Shown piece by piece: positions 38,397-47,979 of a DNA stretch of 64,000 nt; position 1 is the first letter of the stretch; every line of letters starts with the position of its first letter. Source of the DNA: Bacteroidaceae bacterium HV4-6-C5C (GTDB lineage: Bacteria > Bacteroidota > Bacteroidia > Bacteroidales > Bacteroidaceae). The stretch covers positions 1 through 64,000 of the forward strand of contig VOIU01000020.1 in the NCBI GenBank assembly GCA_007896885.1. The letters run 5' to 3'. The notes below the pieces were generated by a model. It was not told where the DNA came from and ran no database searches. It saw only the letters and a list, made by a program, of their open reading frames with translations. Made by a program: the position numbers and the translations under genes.

Positions 38397-39230
38397 TTAT
38401 TGCAGCACCCCTTGATGAATAAAAATGTTCTCTTCTCTTTTGATATCAGGTATGGTGGCAGTCGCCTCGAAAAGTCCGAATACCGAAGAGCCAGAACCAC
38501 TCATTGCGGCATAAATAGCCCCTTGTTGGTAGAGCTCGTTTTTAATTGCTTCAATTTGAGGGTGCTGTGGAAATACGCTTTTCTCAAAATCGTTTACCAT
38601 GAGTTCTTTCCATTCGCTTACCGGCTGACTTACGACATCTTTCAGTGCTATTGCCGGGCGTTGCGGAGTGATGTGTGAAAAAGCTTCCCGGGTAGAAACG
38701 AAGATATCCGGCTTTATCAGTAAAATGCGGTATCCTTTAAGTGAAAGCGGGATGGGAGAGAAGAGGTTTCCCGTTTCTTCGGCATACACCGGCTTATTGG
38801 CTATGAAGAAGGGGCAATCGGCTCCCAATCGGACGGCATAATCTTCCAATTTCTCATCCGATAAACTCAACAGGAATTTCTCATTGAGTAACTTAAGCAT
38901 GAAAGCGGCATCCGATGAGCCGCCTCCCAATCCGGCTCCCGACGGTATGTGCTTATAGAGATGAATTTCAACAGGCGGTAATCCGAATTCGCTGTCCAGC
39001 AAGTGGTAAGCTTTCACCACGAGGTTGTCTTGCGGGTTTCCGGCTATTGGTGTGCCGTACTGATGTAGTTGGCACTTTTCTTTTGATTCTGTCTTCGGCA
39101 CCTCATTTATCTCCAAGGCATCTTCCAGTGCAACGGGATAAAACACCGTTTCCAGATTGTGGTAACCATCCGGGCGCTTCTCAACGATATTGAGTCCCAG
39201 ATTTATTTTAGCATTTGGAAATGTAATCAT
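38397..39230 (-). CDS. ispE: 4-diphosphocytidyl-2-C-methyl-D-erythritol kinase
   Basis: A 277-residue GHMP kinase of the MEP isoprenoid pathway, phosphorylating the 2-hydroxyl of CDP-ME. The N-terminus is [23 protein letters not shown], and the ATP-binding glycine loop is [15 protein letters not shown], with [13 protein letters not shown] RLGADCPFF following. A third motif ([12 protein letters not shown]) lies near the end. The start at 39230 is chosen because the family begins just before FPNAKINLG; an upstream in-frame start adds 16 non-conserved residues. Confidence 0.95.
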   Translation of the reverse strand: MITFPNAKINLGLNIVEKRPDGYHNLETVFYPVALEDALEINEVPKTESKEKCQLHQYGTPIAGNPQDNLVVKAYHLLDSEFGLPPVEIHLYKHIPSGAGLGGGSSDAAFMLKLLNEKFLLSLSDEKLEDYAVRLGADCPFFIANKPVYAEETGNLFSPIPLSLKGYRILLIKPDIFVSTREAFSHITPQRPAIALKDVVSQPVSEWKELMVNDFEKSVFPQHPQIEAIKNELYQQGAIYAAMSGSGSSVFGLFEATATIPDIKREENIFIHQGVLQ

Positions 39231-39432
39231 TGCGTTGTTCCGTATTTTTTTTGATCTCATTGCCCGTGTCATCCACATTTTTATCTAAGCTATTCACAGG
39301 CAGACTGATAACTCGTGATGTTATTAACCGTAATCACCCGACAAAGTTAATAAATAATGGTTGCTTCGCATCACAAGCCTAAATAAAACCGTATATCTTT
39401 GTCCGGTGAGCTATATTTCAGAAGATTTGAAG

Positions 39433-39440
39433 TATCTTTG
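39433..39440 (+). promoter_or_regulatory. Bacteroides-type -7 element of dnaB
   Basis: TATCTTTG matches TAnnTTTG, 30 bases before the dnaB start. A second identical element lies at 39394-39401, so there may be tandem promoters. Confidence 0.5.
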
Positions 39441-39470
39441 TTTCCCTTTTTGAAAAAACTATAACGTAAA

Positions 39471-41024
39471 ATGGCAGAACAGAAAAGAATTACTCGCAAT
39501 AACAAAACGAAAATACAACCGGTCAATGATTATGGACGCCTACAACCACAAGCGCCTGAACTTGAAGAGGCGGTATTGGGTGCCCTAATGATTGAAAAAG
39601 ATGCATATTCATTAGTGAGTGAAATTTTGCGACCCGAATCTTTTTATGAACATAAACATCAGCTAATCTATTCCGCCATTACCGATCTAGCGGTAAATCA
39701 GAAGCCGGTCGATATTCTTACGGTGAAAGAGCAACTCGCTAAACGTGGTGAGTTGGACGAAATTGGCGGTCCGTTTTATATTACCCAACTGAGCAGCAAG
39801 GTTGCTTCTTCGGCGCATATCGAATATCATGCGCGAATTATAGCCCAAAAAGCCCTTGCGCGCGAGTTGATCACTTTCTCCAGTAATATTCAAAGTAAAG
39901 CTTTTGACGAAACATTAGATGTCGATGATCTGATGCAGGAAGCTGAAGGGCGGTTGTTTGAGATCTCCCAACAGAATATGAAGAAGGATTATACGCAGAT
40001 TAATCCGATTATTGAAGAAGCGTATCAGTTAATCCAAAAAGCAGCTGCCCGTACCGATGGTTTGAGCGGACTTGAAAGTGGATTTCTACGTTTGGATAAA
40101 ATGACTTCCGGTTGGCAGAATTCCGATCTTATTATTATAGCTGCACGTCCTGCGATGGGTAAAACGGCGTTCGTGCTTTCAATGGCTAAAAATATTGCAG
40201 TAAACTATCGCAATCCGGTGGCCTTGTTCTCATTGGAAATGAGCAACGTACAGCTGGTTAACCGTCTGATATCCAATGCGTGCGAAATTCCGAGTGAGAA
40301 AATTAAAAGTGGTCAGTTGGCCGATTACGAGTGGCAACAGCTCGATTATAAGCTGAGAGATTTGCTGGATGCTCCTTTATATGTTGATGATACCCCTTCA
40401 TTGTCTGTCTTCGAACTTCGTACAAAAGCCAGGAGGCTTGTACGTGAGCATGGGGTGAAGATCATCATCATTGACTACCTTCAGCTAATGAATGCCAGCG
40501 GTATGTCTTTTGGCAGTCGTCAGGAAGAAGTCAGCACAATCTCGCGTTCGCTTAAAGGTTTGGCAAAAGAGTTGAATATTCCGATTATCGCCCTTTCACA
40601 GTTGAATCGTGGTGTTGAAAATCGTGAAGGAGAAGATGGTAAGCGTCCCCAGTTGAGTGACTTGCGTGAATCGGGAGCCATTGAGCAGGATGCCGATATG
40701 GTATGCTTTATCCACCGTCCCGAATACTATAAGATTTATCAATCGGCTGATGGTGAAGATTTGCGCGGTATGGCCGAAATCATTATTGCAAAACATCGTA
40801 ATGGTGCCGTAGGAGATGTGCGTCTCCGCTTTATCGGGCAGTACACCCGTTTCCAGAATCCGGAGGATGATATGATTGCTCCCCATCCTGCTGATGGCGC
40901 AGCTACATTTGGCTCAAAGATAAATGCACCTCAAAAAGGATCCATACCCCCTCCCCAGGAATATTCGGTTTCTGCAAACAACCCGTTTGGCGGTATGGAT
41001 AACAACGGACCATTGCCTTTCTAG
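39471..41024 (+). CDS. dnaB: Replicative DNA helicase
   Basis: A 517-residue hexameric 5'-3' helicase of the replication fork. The N-terminal DnaB domain (about 20-125) includes APELEEAVLGALMIEKDA. The RecA-like domain has Walker A ARPAMGKTAF, Walker B VKIIIIDYLQLM, and the H4 region LSQLNRGVENR. No intein or insertion interrupts it. The C-terminal tail is longer than in E. coli and rich in Pro, Asn and Gly. Confidence 0.97.
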   Translation: MAEQKRITRNNKTKIQPVNDYGRLQPQAPELEEAVLGALMIEKDAYSLVSEILRPESFYEHKHQLIYSAITDLAVNQKPVDILTVKEQLAKRGELDEIGGPFYITQLSSKVASSAHIEYHARIIAQKALARELITFSSNIQSKAFDETLDVDDLMQEAEGRLFEISQQNMKKDYTQINPIIEEAYQLIQKAAARTDGLSGLESGFLRLDKMTSGWQNSDLIIIAARPAMGKTAFVLSMAKNIAVNYRNPVALFSLEMSNVQLVNRLISNACEIPSEKIKSGQLADYEWQQLDYKLRDLLDAPLYVDDTPSLSVFELRTKARRLVREHGVKIIIIDYLQLMNASGMSFGSRQEEVSTISRSLKGLAKELNIPIIALSQLNRGVENREGEDGKRPQLSDLRESGAIEQDADMVCFIHRPEYYKIYQSADGEDLRGMAEIIIAKHRNGAVGDVRLRFIGQYTRFQNPEDDMIAPHPADGAATFGSKINAPQKGSIPPPQEYSVSANNPFGGMDNNGPLPF

Positions 41025-41057
41025 GCAACGGTCTTATTCTGTGCACACATGTTATTT

Positions 41058-41086
41058 ATAGTCCGGTTATTTGTTATCCGGGCTAT
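41058..41086. terminator. Hairpin between dnaB and the convergent lipoprotein gene
   Basis: ATAGTCCGG (41058-41066) pairs with CCGGGCTAT (41078-41086) with one mismatch. It reaches into the lipoprotein stop codon region and may stop transcription from both sides. Confidence 0.45.
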
Positions 41087-41508
41087 TTAGCTTTTTGAAA
41101 GACATAAATATTGTAACTGTCAGGAGAGCTGTATACATTATATTTCATATATTCCGAGCTTTTCTCTACGAATACATACTCTATTTTATCCCCTTTTTCA
41201 CGATTTACGATGAGTTTGTTGCCGGTGTTTTTCCAGGTAATATTTTCTTGGTATACAACTTTTTCCGGTTCGGACTGCTGTGCATTGATTAAAGTCTGAT
41301 AAGTACCCGTCCCGTCCTTATTGAATATGTATCTCTGGGGTAACGCATCTACGGGAATGTTGGTGCCTTGATAATACCCTTCTGTGGTATTGACCATCCA
41401 AACTCCCACGATGTCATTTTGATTGATACTATCATCTTCACTGCATGCATAGAATAGAAAAAGTGTGAAGAAAATGCCGAGCAATAATTTAAAAGTTTTC
41501 ATCATCAA
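41083..41508 (-). CDS. Small lipocalin-like lipoprotein, function unknown
   Basis: A 141-residue lipoprotein (lipobox LFYAC). After the Cys comes DIVGVWMVNTTEGYY, then alternating beta-strands with FNKDGTGTYQTL and ITWKNTGNKLIV, which is the pattern of the lipocalin-like/DUF4923-type small Bacteroidales lipoproteins. The protein should sit in the outer membrane. It converges on dnaB with 58 bases between stops. The start could be any of three consecutive Met codons. Confidence 0.65.
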   Translation of the reverse strand: MMMKTFKLLLGIFFTLFLFYACSEDDSINQNDIVGVWMVNTTEGYYQGTNIPVDALPQRYIFNKDGTGTYQTLINAQQSEPEKVVYQENITWKNTGNKLIVNREKGDKIEYVFVEKSSEYMKYNVYSSPDSYNIYVFQKAK

Positions 41509-41675
41509 TGCTTTTTTATGATTTATAGGTTCTGTATATGGAAACGCTTTAGTTGGATAAATACTGCATTTTTGTTTCTTTTTTTTGAATCAAAATATGT
41601 TTATCGCTTTATTTGTGAGCATTGTACTTGCGTATTTTCTTAATGAATAATTTCTACTCAACCAAAAAATCTTAT

Positions 41676-41683
41676 TAACTTTG
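41676..41683 (+). promoter_or_regulatory. Bacteroides-type -7 element of the pheT operon
   Basis: TAACTTTG matches TAnnTTTG, 35 bases before the pheT start; the upstream element is only TTTC at 41651-41654. Confidence 0.45.
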
Positions 41684-41718
41684 CGAGTCACTTTTGAAAA
41701 TAGTAAAAAATATACGAT

Positions 41719-44181
41719 ATGAATATCTCTTATAACTGGCTTAAAGAGTATGTGGATTTTGATTTAACCCCGGATGAAGTAGCTGACGCTTTAACTTCCA
41801 TTGGTTTGGAGACGGGAAGTGTGGAAGAAGTACAAACCGTTAAAGGCGGACTCGAAGGTCTCGTGATTGGCGAAGTACTGACATGCGAACCTCATCCTGA
41901 TTCCGACCACATGCACATCACTACCGTAAACTTGGGTAATGTAGAGCCGGTGCAAATAGTCTGTGGTGCTTCAAATGTGGCTGCCGGTCAGAAAGTTGTT
42001 GTGGCTACTATCGGGACGAAGCTTTACGACGGTGAGGAATGCTTCACTATAAAGAAATCGAAACTTCGCGGAGTGGAGTCAAACGGAATGATTTGTGCAG
42101 AAGATGAAATCGGTATTGGTACCGACCATGCCGGCATTATAGTTTTGCCTGATACAGCCGTTCCCGGTACGCTAGCTAAAGATTATTATAACATTAAGAG
42201 CGACTTTGTCTTGGAAGTGGATATTACTCCCAATCGTGCCGACGCATGTTCTCACTATGGAGTAGCTCGCGATTTATACGCCTATTTAAAGCAAAACGGA
42301 AAAAAGACCGCATTACAAAAACCGTCTGTTGACGCTTTTGCTATCGAAAACGAGAGTCTTGATATTAAAGTAACCGTAGAGAATACCGAAGCATGTCCCC
42401 GTTATGCCGGTGTGACAATCAAGGGAGTGACAGTGAAAGAAAGCCCCGAATGGTTGCAAAACAAACTTCGTATCATCGGTCTCCGTCCTATTAATAATGT
42501 AGTTGATATCACGAATTATATTGTGCATGCTTTCGGGCAACCTCTCCATTGCTTCGATGCCGATAAGATAAAAGGCAATGAAGTTGTGGTAAAAACAATG
42601 CCAGAGGGAACTCCGTTTGTGACATTAGACGGAGTGGAACGTAAATTGTCCGATCGTGATCTGATGATTTGCAATAAAGAGGAAGCCATGTGCATTGCAG
42701 GTGTTTTTGGTGGTCTCGATTCGGGATCGACAGAGACAACAACCGATGTGTTTTTAGAAAGTGCTTATTTCCATCCGACATGGATTCGTAAAACGGCTCG
42801 TCGTCATGGTTTAAATACCGATGCTTCTTTCCGTTTCGAGAGAGGTGTTGACCCTAACGCAACTATATATTGCCTGAAGCTGGCAGCATTGATGATTAAG
42901 GAACTTGCCGGTGGCGTAGTTGCTTCTTCAATAAAAGATGTTTGCCCTGAACCGGCAAAAGATTTCGTTGTTGAATTAAGCTATGCCAAAGTTCACTCTT
43001 TGGTAGGTAAAGATATTCCGGTTGAAACAATCAAAAGCATTATTGCCAGTCTGGAGATGACTATCGTTAGCGAAACAGCAGATCAATTAACTCTTGCTGT
43101 TCCTCCTTATCGTGTGGATGTGCAGCGCGATTGTGATGTAATTGAAGATATACTCCGTATTTACGGTTATAATAACGTTGAAATCCCGACTACTTTAAAA
43201 TCGAGTTTGACTACAAAAGGCGAACATGATAAATCGAATAAGCTGCAAAACCTGATAGCTGAACAGTTGGTCGGATTTGGTTTCAATGAAATACTGAATA
43301 ACTCACTGACCCGTGCCGCTTATTATGAAGGTCTCGAATCGTATCCATCCCAACGGTTGGTGATGTTGATGAATCCGCTGAGTGCCGATTTGAATGCTAT
43401 GCGTCAGACTTTGTTGTTTGGTGGTCTTGAGAGTATTTCCCATAATGCAAATCGTAAGAATGCCGATCTTAAATTCTTTGAATATGGTAATTGTTACTAT
43501 TTCAACGAAGAAAAGAAGAACCCCGAGAAAGTACTGGGTGCTTATTCCGAAGATTACCATTTGGGCTTGTGGGTGACCGGCAAGCGGGTGGCAAATTCGT
43601 GGGCTCATCCCGATGAAAGCAGCTCGGTATATGAGTTGAAAGCTTATGTCGAAAATGTATTCCTTCGCTTGGGATTGAATTTGAAGAATTTGGTTATCGG
43701 CAATTTGAGTGATGATATTTTCGCTTCTGCTTTGACGGTACATACAAAAGGAGGAAAGCTTCTGGCTACCTTTGGAGTGGTGACTAAAAAGATGCTGAAA
43801 GCATTCGATATTGATAATGAAGTTTACTTTGCTGATTTAAACTGGAAAGAGTTAATGAAAGCAACACGTTCCGTAAAAGTCAGCTATACCGAGATTCCTA
43901 GGTTCCCCGCCGTACGCCGTGACTTGGCTTTACTGCTGGATAAGAAGGTTCAATTCTGCGAAATTGAAAAGATAGCTTATGACACGGAAAAGAAGCTTCT
44001 GAAGTCTGTTGAGCTATTCGATGTGTATGAAGGCAAAAACCTGGAAGCCGGAAAGAAGTCGTATGCGGTTTGCTTTATTTTGCAGGATGAGACTCAAACC
44101 TTGAACGATAAAGTGATTGATAAGATCATGGGCAAGTTGGTGAAGAATCTGGAAGACAAGCTAAATGCTAAATTGAGATAG
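41719..44181 (+). CDS. pheT: Phenylalanyl-tRNA synthetase beta subunit
   Basis: An 820-residue beta chain of the (alpha-beta)2 PheRS. It has the N-terminal tRNA-binding OB domain (about 40-150; GLVIGEVLTCEPHPDSDHMHI), the B3/B4 editing domain (about 210-380), B5 (about 405-475), the catalytic-like core, and the C-terminal ferredoxin-fold anticodon-binding domain (EIPRFPAVRRDLALLL). The alpha-subunit gene is not adjacent. The gene leads a compact unit with yebC and a TSCPD gene. Confidence 0.97.
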   Translation: MNISYNWLKEYVDFDLTPDEVADALTSIGLETGSVEEVQTVKGGLEGLVIGEVLTCEPHPDSDHMHITTVNLGNVEPVQIVCGASNVAAGQKVVVATIGTKLYDGEECFTIKKSKLRGVESNGMICAEDEIGIGTDHAGIIVLPDTAVPGTLAKDYYNIKSDFVLEVDITPNRADACSHYGVARDLYAYLKQNGKKTALQKPSVDAFAIENESLDIKVTVENTEACPRYAGVTIKGVTVKESPEWLQNKLRIIGLRPINNVVDITNYIVHAFGQPLHCFDADKIKGNEVVVKTMPEGTPFVTLDGVERKLSDRDLMICNKEEAMCIAGVFGGLDSGSTETTTDVFLESAYFHPTWIRKTARRHGLNTDASFRFERGVDPNATIYCLKLAALMIKELAGGVVASSIKDVCPEPAKDFVVELSYAKVHSLVGKDIPVETIKSIIASLEMTIVSETADQLTLAVPPYRVDVQRDCDVIEDILRIYGYNNVEIPTTLKSSLTTKGEHDKSNKLQNLIAEQLVGFGFNEILNNSLTRAAYYEGLESYPSQRLVMLMNPLSADLNAMRQTLLFGGLESISHNANRKNADLKFFEYGNCYYFNEEKKNPEKVLGAYSEDYHLGLWVTGKRVANSWAHPDESSSVYELKAYVENVFLRLGLNLKNLVIGNLSDDIFASALTVHTKGGKLLATFGVVTKKMLKAFDIDNEVYFADLNWKELMKATRSVKVSYTEIPRFPAVRRDLALLLDKKVQFCEIEKIAYDTEKKLLKSVELFDVYEGKNLEAGKKSYAVCFILQDETQTLNDKVIDKIMGKLVKNLEDKLNAKLR

Positions 44182-44212
44182 TAATTTTAATATAATAATA
44201 AAATATAGACCA

Positions 44213-44944
44213 ATGGGAAGAGCGTTTGAATATAGAAAAGCTGCCAAATTGAAGAGATGGGGCCACATGGCCAAGACCTTTACTCGTCTGGGTAAACAAA
44301 TTGCAATTGCTGTTAAGGCTGGAGGACCGGAACCGGAAAATAACCCTACCTTACGTTCGGTAATCGCAACTTGCAAGCGTGAAAATATGCCGAAAGACAA
44401 TATTGACCGCGCCATAAAGAATGCAATGGGTAAAGATCAGAGTGAGTATAAGAGTATGACTTATGAGGGATACGGACCTCATGGAGTAGCAGTCTTTGTA
44501 GATACCCTTACCGATAATCCTACCCGTACTGTTGCCGATGTACGTTCGGTATTCAATAAGTTCGGTGGAAACATGGGTACAATGGGCTCTTTGGCTTTCC
44601 TTTTCGACCATAAGTGCATGTTTACTTTCAAGAAGAAAGCCGAGTTGGATATGGAAGAGATGATTCTCGACCTTATAGATTATGATGTGGATGATGAATA
44701 TGACGAGGACCCTGAAGAAGGCACAATAACTATTTACGGTGACCCTAAAAGTTATGCCCAGATTCAGAAACACCTTGAAGAATGTGGCTTTGAAGATGTC
44801 GGTGGTGAGTTTACTTATATACCTAACGATTTGAAGGATGTGACTGCCGAACAACGCGAGACACTCGATAAAATGGTGGAACGTTTGGAAGAATTTGATG
44901 ATGTTCAGACGGTTTATACTAATATGAAGCCCGAAGAAGAATAA
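44213..44944 (+). CDS. yebC: YebC/PmpR-family protein (translation or transcription regulator)
   Basis: A 243-residue YebC-type protein. The N-terminal helices carry GRAFEYRKAAKLKRWGHMAK and AKTFTRLGKQIAIAVKAGG; the acidic middle has YDVDDEYDEDPEEG. Members act as DNA-binding regulators or, as reported for YebC-type proteins, ribosome-associated factors for difficult proline stretches. It lies 31 bases after pheT and 5 bases before the TSCPD gene. Confidence 0.93.
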   Translation: MGRAFEYRKAAKLKRWGHMAKTFTRLGKQIAIAVKAGGPEPENNPTLRSVIATCKRENMPKDNIDRAIKNAMGKDQSEYKSMTYEGYGPHGVAVFVDTLTDNPTRTVADVRSVFNKFGGNMGTMGSLAFLFDHKCMFTFKKKAELDMEEMILDLIDYDVDDEYDEDPEEGTITIYGDPKSYAQIQKHLEECGFEDVGGEFTYIPNDLKDVTAEQRETLDKMVERLEEFDDVQTVYTNMKPEEE

Positions 44945-44949
44945 CAATA

Positions 44950-45195
44950 ATGAAATATACTTATAATACAAAAGGCACTTGTAGCCGTGTAATAGAGCTG
45001 GATGTTGAAAATGGGATTGTGGAAAAGATCACTTTTATTGGTGGCTGTGACGGCAATCTTCATGCTTTATCCAACTTGTTGAGGGGGATGCGTGTGGAAG
45101 ATGTGATGGCAAAACTTGAAGGAGTTTGTTGCGGTAACCGTCCCACATCGTGTGCAGATCAACTTTGCCAAGCTTTGCATGAGATGGGATTCTGA
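44950..45195 (+). CDS. TSCPD domain protein (TIGR03905 family)
   Basis: An 81-residue protein with the family features GTCSRVIELDVENGIV, GGCDGNLHALSNLLRGM and the name-giving TSCADQL near the end. Several conserved cysteines suggest metal binding, and the domain is related to the C-terminal zinc domain of some ribonucleotide reductases. The function is unknown. It closes the pheT-yebC unit and a strong terminator follows. Confidence 0.88.
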   Translation: MKYTYNTKGTCSRVIELDVENGIVEKITFIGGCDGNLHALSNLLRGMRVEDVMAKLEGVCCGNRPTSCADQLCQALHEMGF

Positions 45196-45222
45196 TCTAT
45201 TGCTTTTGTTTATTCTTCATAT

Positions 45223-45260
45223 AGCCCCGGTGTCATTGTGATGCCGGGGCTCTTTTTTTG
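45223..45260 (+). terminator. Rho-independent terminator of the pheT-yebC-TSCPD operon
   Basis: AGCCCCGG (45223-45230) pairs with CCGGGGCT (45244-45251) and TTTTTTT follows closely. Confidence 0.9.
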
Positions 45261-45321
45261 AAAAGCTTCATTTGTTCTCTAGCCGGAATTTTGTATTTTT
45301 ACGTTTTTAATATTGAACTGT

Positions 45322-46584
45322 ATGAAAAATATAATACAAGACTTGAGACGTAGAGACCATAAACGTTATTTGGGTGGTTTGGACGTTTTCAAATATATCG
45401 GTCCGGGACTGTTGGTGACGGTTGGATTTATTGATCCGGGCAATTGGGCTTCTAATTTTGCAGCGGGTTCCGAGTTCGGCTACACTTTATTGTGGGTGGT
45501 GACGCTGTCCACCATTATGCTCATTGTTTTGCAACATAATGTAGCCCACTTGGGCATTGTTACCGGTTTATGCCTGTCGGAGGCTGCTACGCAATATGCT
45601 CCGAAGTGGGTTTCACGTCCTATTCTATGGTCGGCTGTGATGGCTTCCGTTTCAACCTCATTAGCCGAGATATTGGGAGGAGCTATTGCGTTGCAAATGC
45701 TGTTTGATATCCCTATTGTGTGGGGAGCTATTCTCACCACCGCATTTGTCATCATCATGCTTTTCACGAATTCGTATAAGAAGATTGAACGGACTATTAT
45801 TGCTTTCGTTTCATTCATTGGTCTTTCTTTTATCTATGAGTTGTTTTTGGTGAAGATTGATTGGCCGATGGCAATTGAAGGTTGGGTGAAACCTTCTATT
45901 CCCGAAGGAAGTATGCTCATTGTGATGAGTGTTTTAGGAGCCGTGGTTATGCCTCACAACCTGTTTCTGCATTCCGAAGTGATTCAAAGTCACGAGTATA
46001 ATAAGCAGGATGATGCTTCTATACGTAAGGTGCTGAAATTCGAATTGTTCGATACGCTCTTTTCGATGATCGTCGGTTGGGCTATCAACAGTGCTATGAT
46101 TTTATTGGCAGCCACCACCTTCTTCAAACAAGGAATAAAGGTAGACGAGTTGCAACAGGCTAAATCTTTGCTCGAACCTCTTTTAGGAGACAGTGCGGCA
46201 GTGGTTTTTGCAATGGCACTGCTTATGGCGGGAATTTCGTCTACCATCACTAGCGGTATGGCTGCCGGTTCCATCTTTGCAGGCATGTTTGGCGAACCAT
46301 ATCACATTAAAGACAGCCACTCCCAAGTTGGTGTAATTCTTTCATTGGGAGTTGCTCTTTTATTGATATTCTTTATCGGCGATCCTTTTAAAGGCTTGCT
46401 GATCTCGCAAATGATATTAAGTATACAACTACCTTTTACCGTGTTTTTACAGGTAGGGCTGACTTCCTCTCGAAAAGTAATGGGGCAATATGCCAATAGT
46501 AAATGGAGTACATTTGTGCTCTATTCCATTGCTGCTATTGTTACAATCCTGAATATAATGCTATTAATCTCTGCTCTATCATGA
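45322..46584 (+). CDS. Nramp-family divalent metal transporter (MntH-like)
   Basis: A 420-residue inner-membrane protein with 11 or so hydrophobic helices. The metal-site motifs are intact: DPGN in helix 1 (Asp38-Asn41, GFIDPGNW) and MPH in helix 6 (Met210, VVMPHNLFLHS). The methionine favours transition metals such as Mn2+ or Fe2+ over Mg2+. The ATG at 45322 is preferred over an upstream TTG. The stop overlaps the ATG of the methyltransferase gene (ATGA), so their translation is coupled. Confidence 0.92.
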   Translation: MKNIIQDLRRRDHKRYLGGLDVFKYIGPGLLVTVGFIDPGNWASNFAAGSEFGYTLLWVVTLSTIMLIVLQHNVAHLGIVTGLCLSEAATQYAPKWVSRPILWSAVMASVSTSLAEILGGAIALQMLFDIPIVWGAILTTAFVIIMLFTNSYKKIERTIIAFVSFIGLSFIYELFLVKIDWPMAIEGWVKPSIPEGSMLIVMSVLGAVVMPHNLFLHSEVIQSHEYNKQDDASIRKVLKFELFDTLFSMIVGWAINSAMILLAATTFFKQGIKVDELQQAKSLLEPLLGDSAAVVFAMALLMAGISSTITSGMAAGSIFAGMFGEPYHIKDSHSQVGVILSLGVALLLIFFIGDPFKGLLISQMILSIQLPFTVFLQVGLTSSRKVMGQYANSKWSTFVLYSIAAIVTILNIMLLISALS

Positions 46585-47153
46585 ACAATAAAATGCTGAA
46601 CAGTCGCTTTCTGAAAATTATTCCGATTAAATCGGACTCGGAAGTTAAAGGAAAAATCAGTGTTGCATATTCGTATGCCACGACTCCATGGGGGGATATA
46701 CTGGTTGCATCTACTACCCAGGGTATTTGCTTTCTTGCTTTCCGCACATCATTTAGAAATGAATTGGATGAGTTGAAACAACTGTTTCCGAATGCTCTTT
46801 TCGAAGAGCGTAAAGAGATAATCCATGAACAGGCTATACGTGCTTTGTCGGGTCTCAATACAGAAGATCTTCCACAGCTTATTCTTCATATAAAAGGCAC
46901 CGATTTCCAACTTAAAGTGTGGAATGAATTGTTGAATATTCCTTCGGGTAACGTAGTATCTTATCTTGATATTGCTCGCTCTTTGGGAGACTCCAATGCT
47001 TCCCGGGCTGTAGGAACGGCTGTCGGGAAAAATCCGGTATCGATATTGATACCCTGTCATAGAGTACTGAGGAAAGATGGTGGTTTGGGAGGATATCATT
47101 GGGGGCTTGACCGCAAAGAGAGCCTGTTGCGTCACGAAGGATATCTGAAATAG
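46581..47153 (+). CDS. ogt: Methylated-DNA-[protein]-cysteine S-methyltransferase
   Basis: A 190-residue suicide repair protein that removes alkyl groups from O6-methylguanine. The start at 46581 overlaps the Nramp stop by an ATGA; a longer open frame begins inside the Nramp gene and is rejected. The DNA-binding helix has NASRAVGTAVGKNP and the acceptor Cys159 lies in ILIPCHRVL. The N-terminal half is the usual ribonuclease-like domain. Ada-type AraC and zinc domains are absent. Confidence 0.9.
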   Translation: MNNKMLNSRFLKIIPIKSDSEVKGKISVAYSYATTPWGDILVASTTQGICFLAFRTSFRNELDELKQLFPNALFEERKEIIHEQAIRALSGLNTEDLPQLILHIKGTDFQLKVWNELLNIPSGNVVSYLDIARSLGDSNASRAVGTAVGKNPVSILIPCHRVLRKDGGLGGYHWGLDRKESLLRHEGYLK

Positions 47154-47209
47154 TATCCGGCAAACAGAACTCTTTTAAAAAAATAATAACGTATAAACTG
47201 AAATAGGAA

Positions 47210-47977
47210 ATGAAAATTATAACATACAATGTGAACGGTCTGCGTGCTGCTGCAAGTAAAGGCTTGTCGGAGTGGCTTGCACAGGAAAATGTGGATGTGG
47301 TTTGCTTTCAAGAGACCAAGCTTCAGCCCGACCAATATCCCACAGAGATGATGCAGGCAGCAGGGTTTGATAATTACTATCTGTTTTCGGCGGAGAAGAA
47401 AGGGTATAGCGGAGTGGCTATCCTGACAAAGCGCCAACCGGATCATGTTGAATATGGCATGGGATTGGAGGAATATGACAGGGAAGGACGTTTTATTCGC
47501 GCTGATTATGGCGATCTCTCCATTGTGAGTGTATATCATCCTTCCGGTACGAGTGGTGATGAACGTCAATCGTTCAAGATGGGCTGGTTGGAGAAATTTC
47601 AGGATTATGTGGTGGAATTGCGAAAGTCGCGCCCTAACTTGATTCTTTGTGGTGATTATAATATTTGCCATGAAGCAATAGATATTCATGATCCGGTGCG
47701 CAATGCTACTAATAGCGGTTTCTTGCCCGAAGAACGGGAGTGGATGACGCGCTTTCTTAATGCGGGTTTTGTAGACAGTTTCCGCTTTTTACACCCCGAT
47801 AAGCAAGAATATACTTGGTGGAGTTACCGTTTTAACTCCCGTGCAAAGAATAAAGGCTGGAGAATAGATTACTGTATGGTTACCGAAGGTGTACGCCCAT
47901 TGCTAAAGGATGCCCGGATACTGAATGATGCGGTGCATTCCGATCATTGTCCCATGTTGCTTGAAATTGCAGATTGA
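47210..47977 (+). CDS. xth: Exodeoxyribonuclease III / AP endonuclease
   Basis: A 255-residue metal-dependent nuclease of the ExoIII/APE1 type, used in base-excision repair. The conserved parts are TYNVNGLRAAASKG, CFQETKLQP (metal Glu), SVYHPSG, CGDYNICH and the terminal SDHCPML (Asp-His). The length is standard. It follows ogt by 56 bases and precedes the C_GCAxxG gene by 2 bases, which places it in the middle of the Nramp operon. Confidence 0.95.
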   Translation: MKIITYNVNGLRAAASKGLSEWLAQENVDVVCFQETKLQPDQYPTEMMQAAGFDNYYLFSAEKKGYSGVAILTKRQPDHVEYGMGLEEYDREGRFIRADYGDLSIVSVYHPSGTSGDERQSFKMGWLEKFQDYVVELRKSRPNLILCGDYNICHEAIDIHDPVRNATNSGFLPEEREWMTRFLNAGFVDSFRFLHPDKQEYTWWSYRFNSRAKNKGWRIDYCMVTEGVRPLLKDARILNDAVHSDHCPMLLEIAD

Positions 47978-47979
47978 AC

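Noticed and set aside
38054..38678. Two plus-strand frames in the galE-ispE gap and over ispE
   Set aside because: They consist of intergenic repeats and antisense ispE sequence with no family features.
44351..44971. 206-codon frame antisense to yebC
   Set aside because: It is entirely covered by the yebC gene and lacks any motif.
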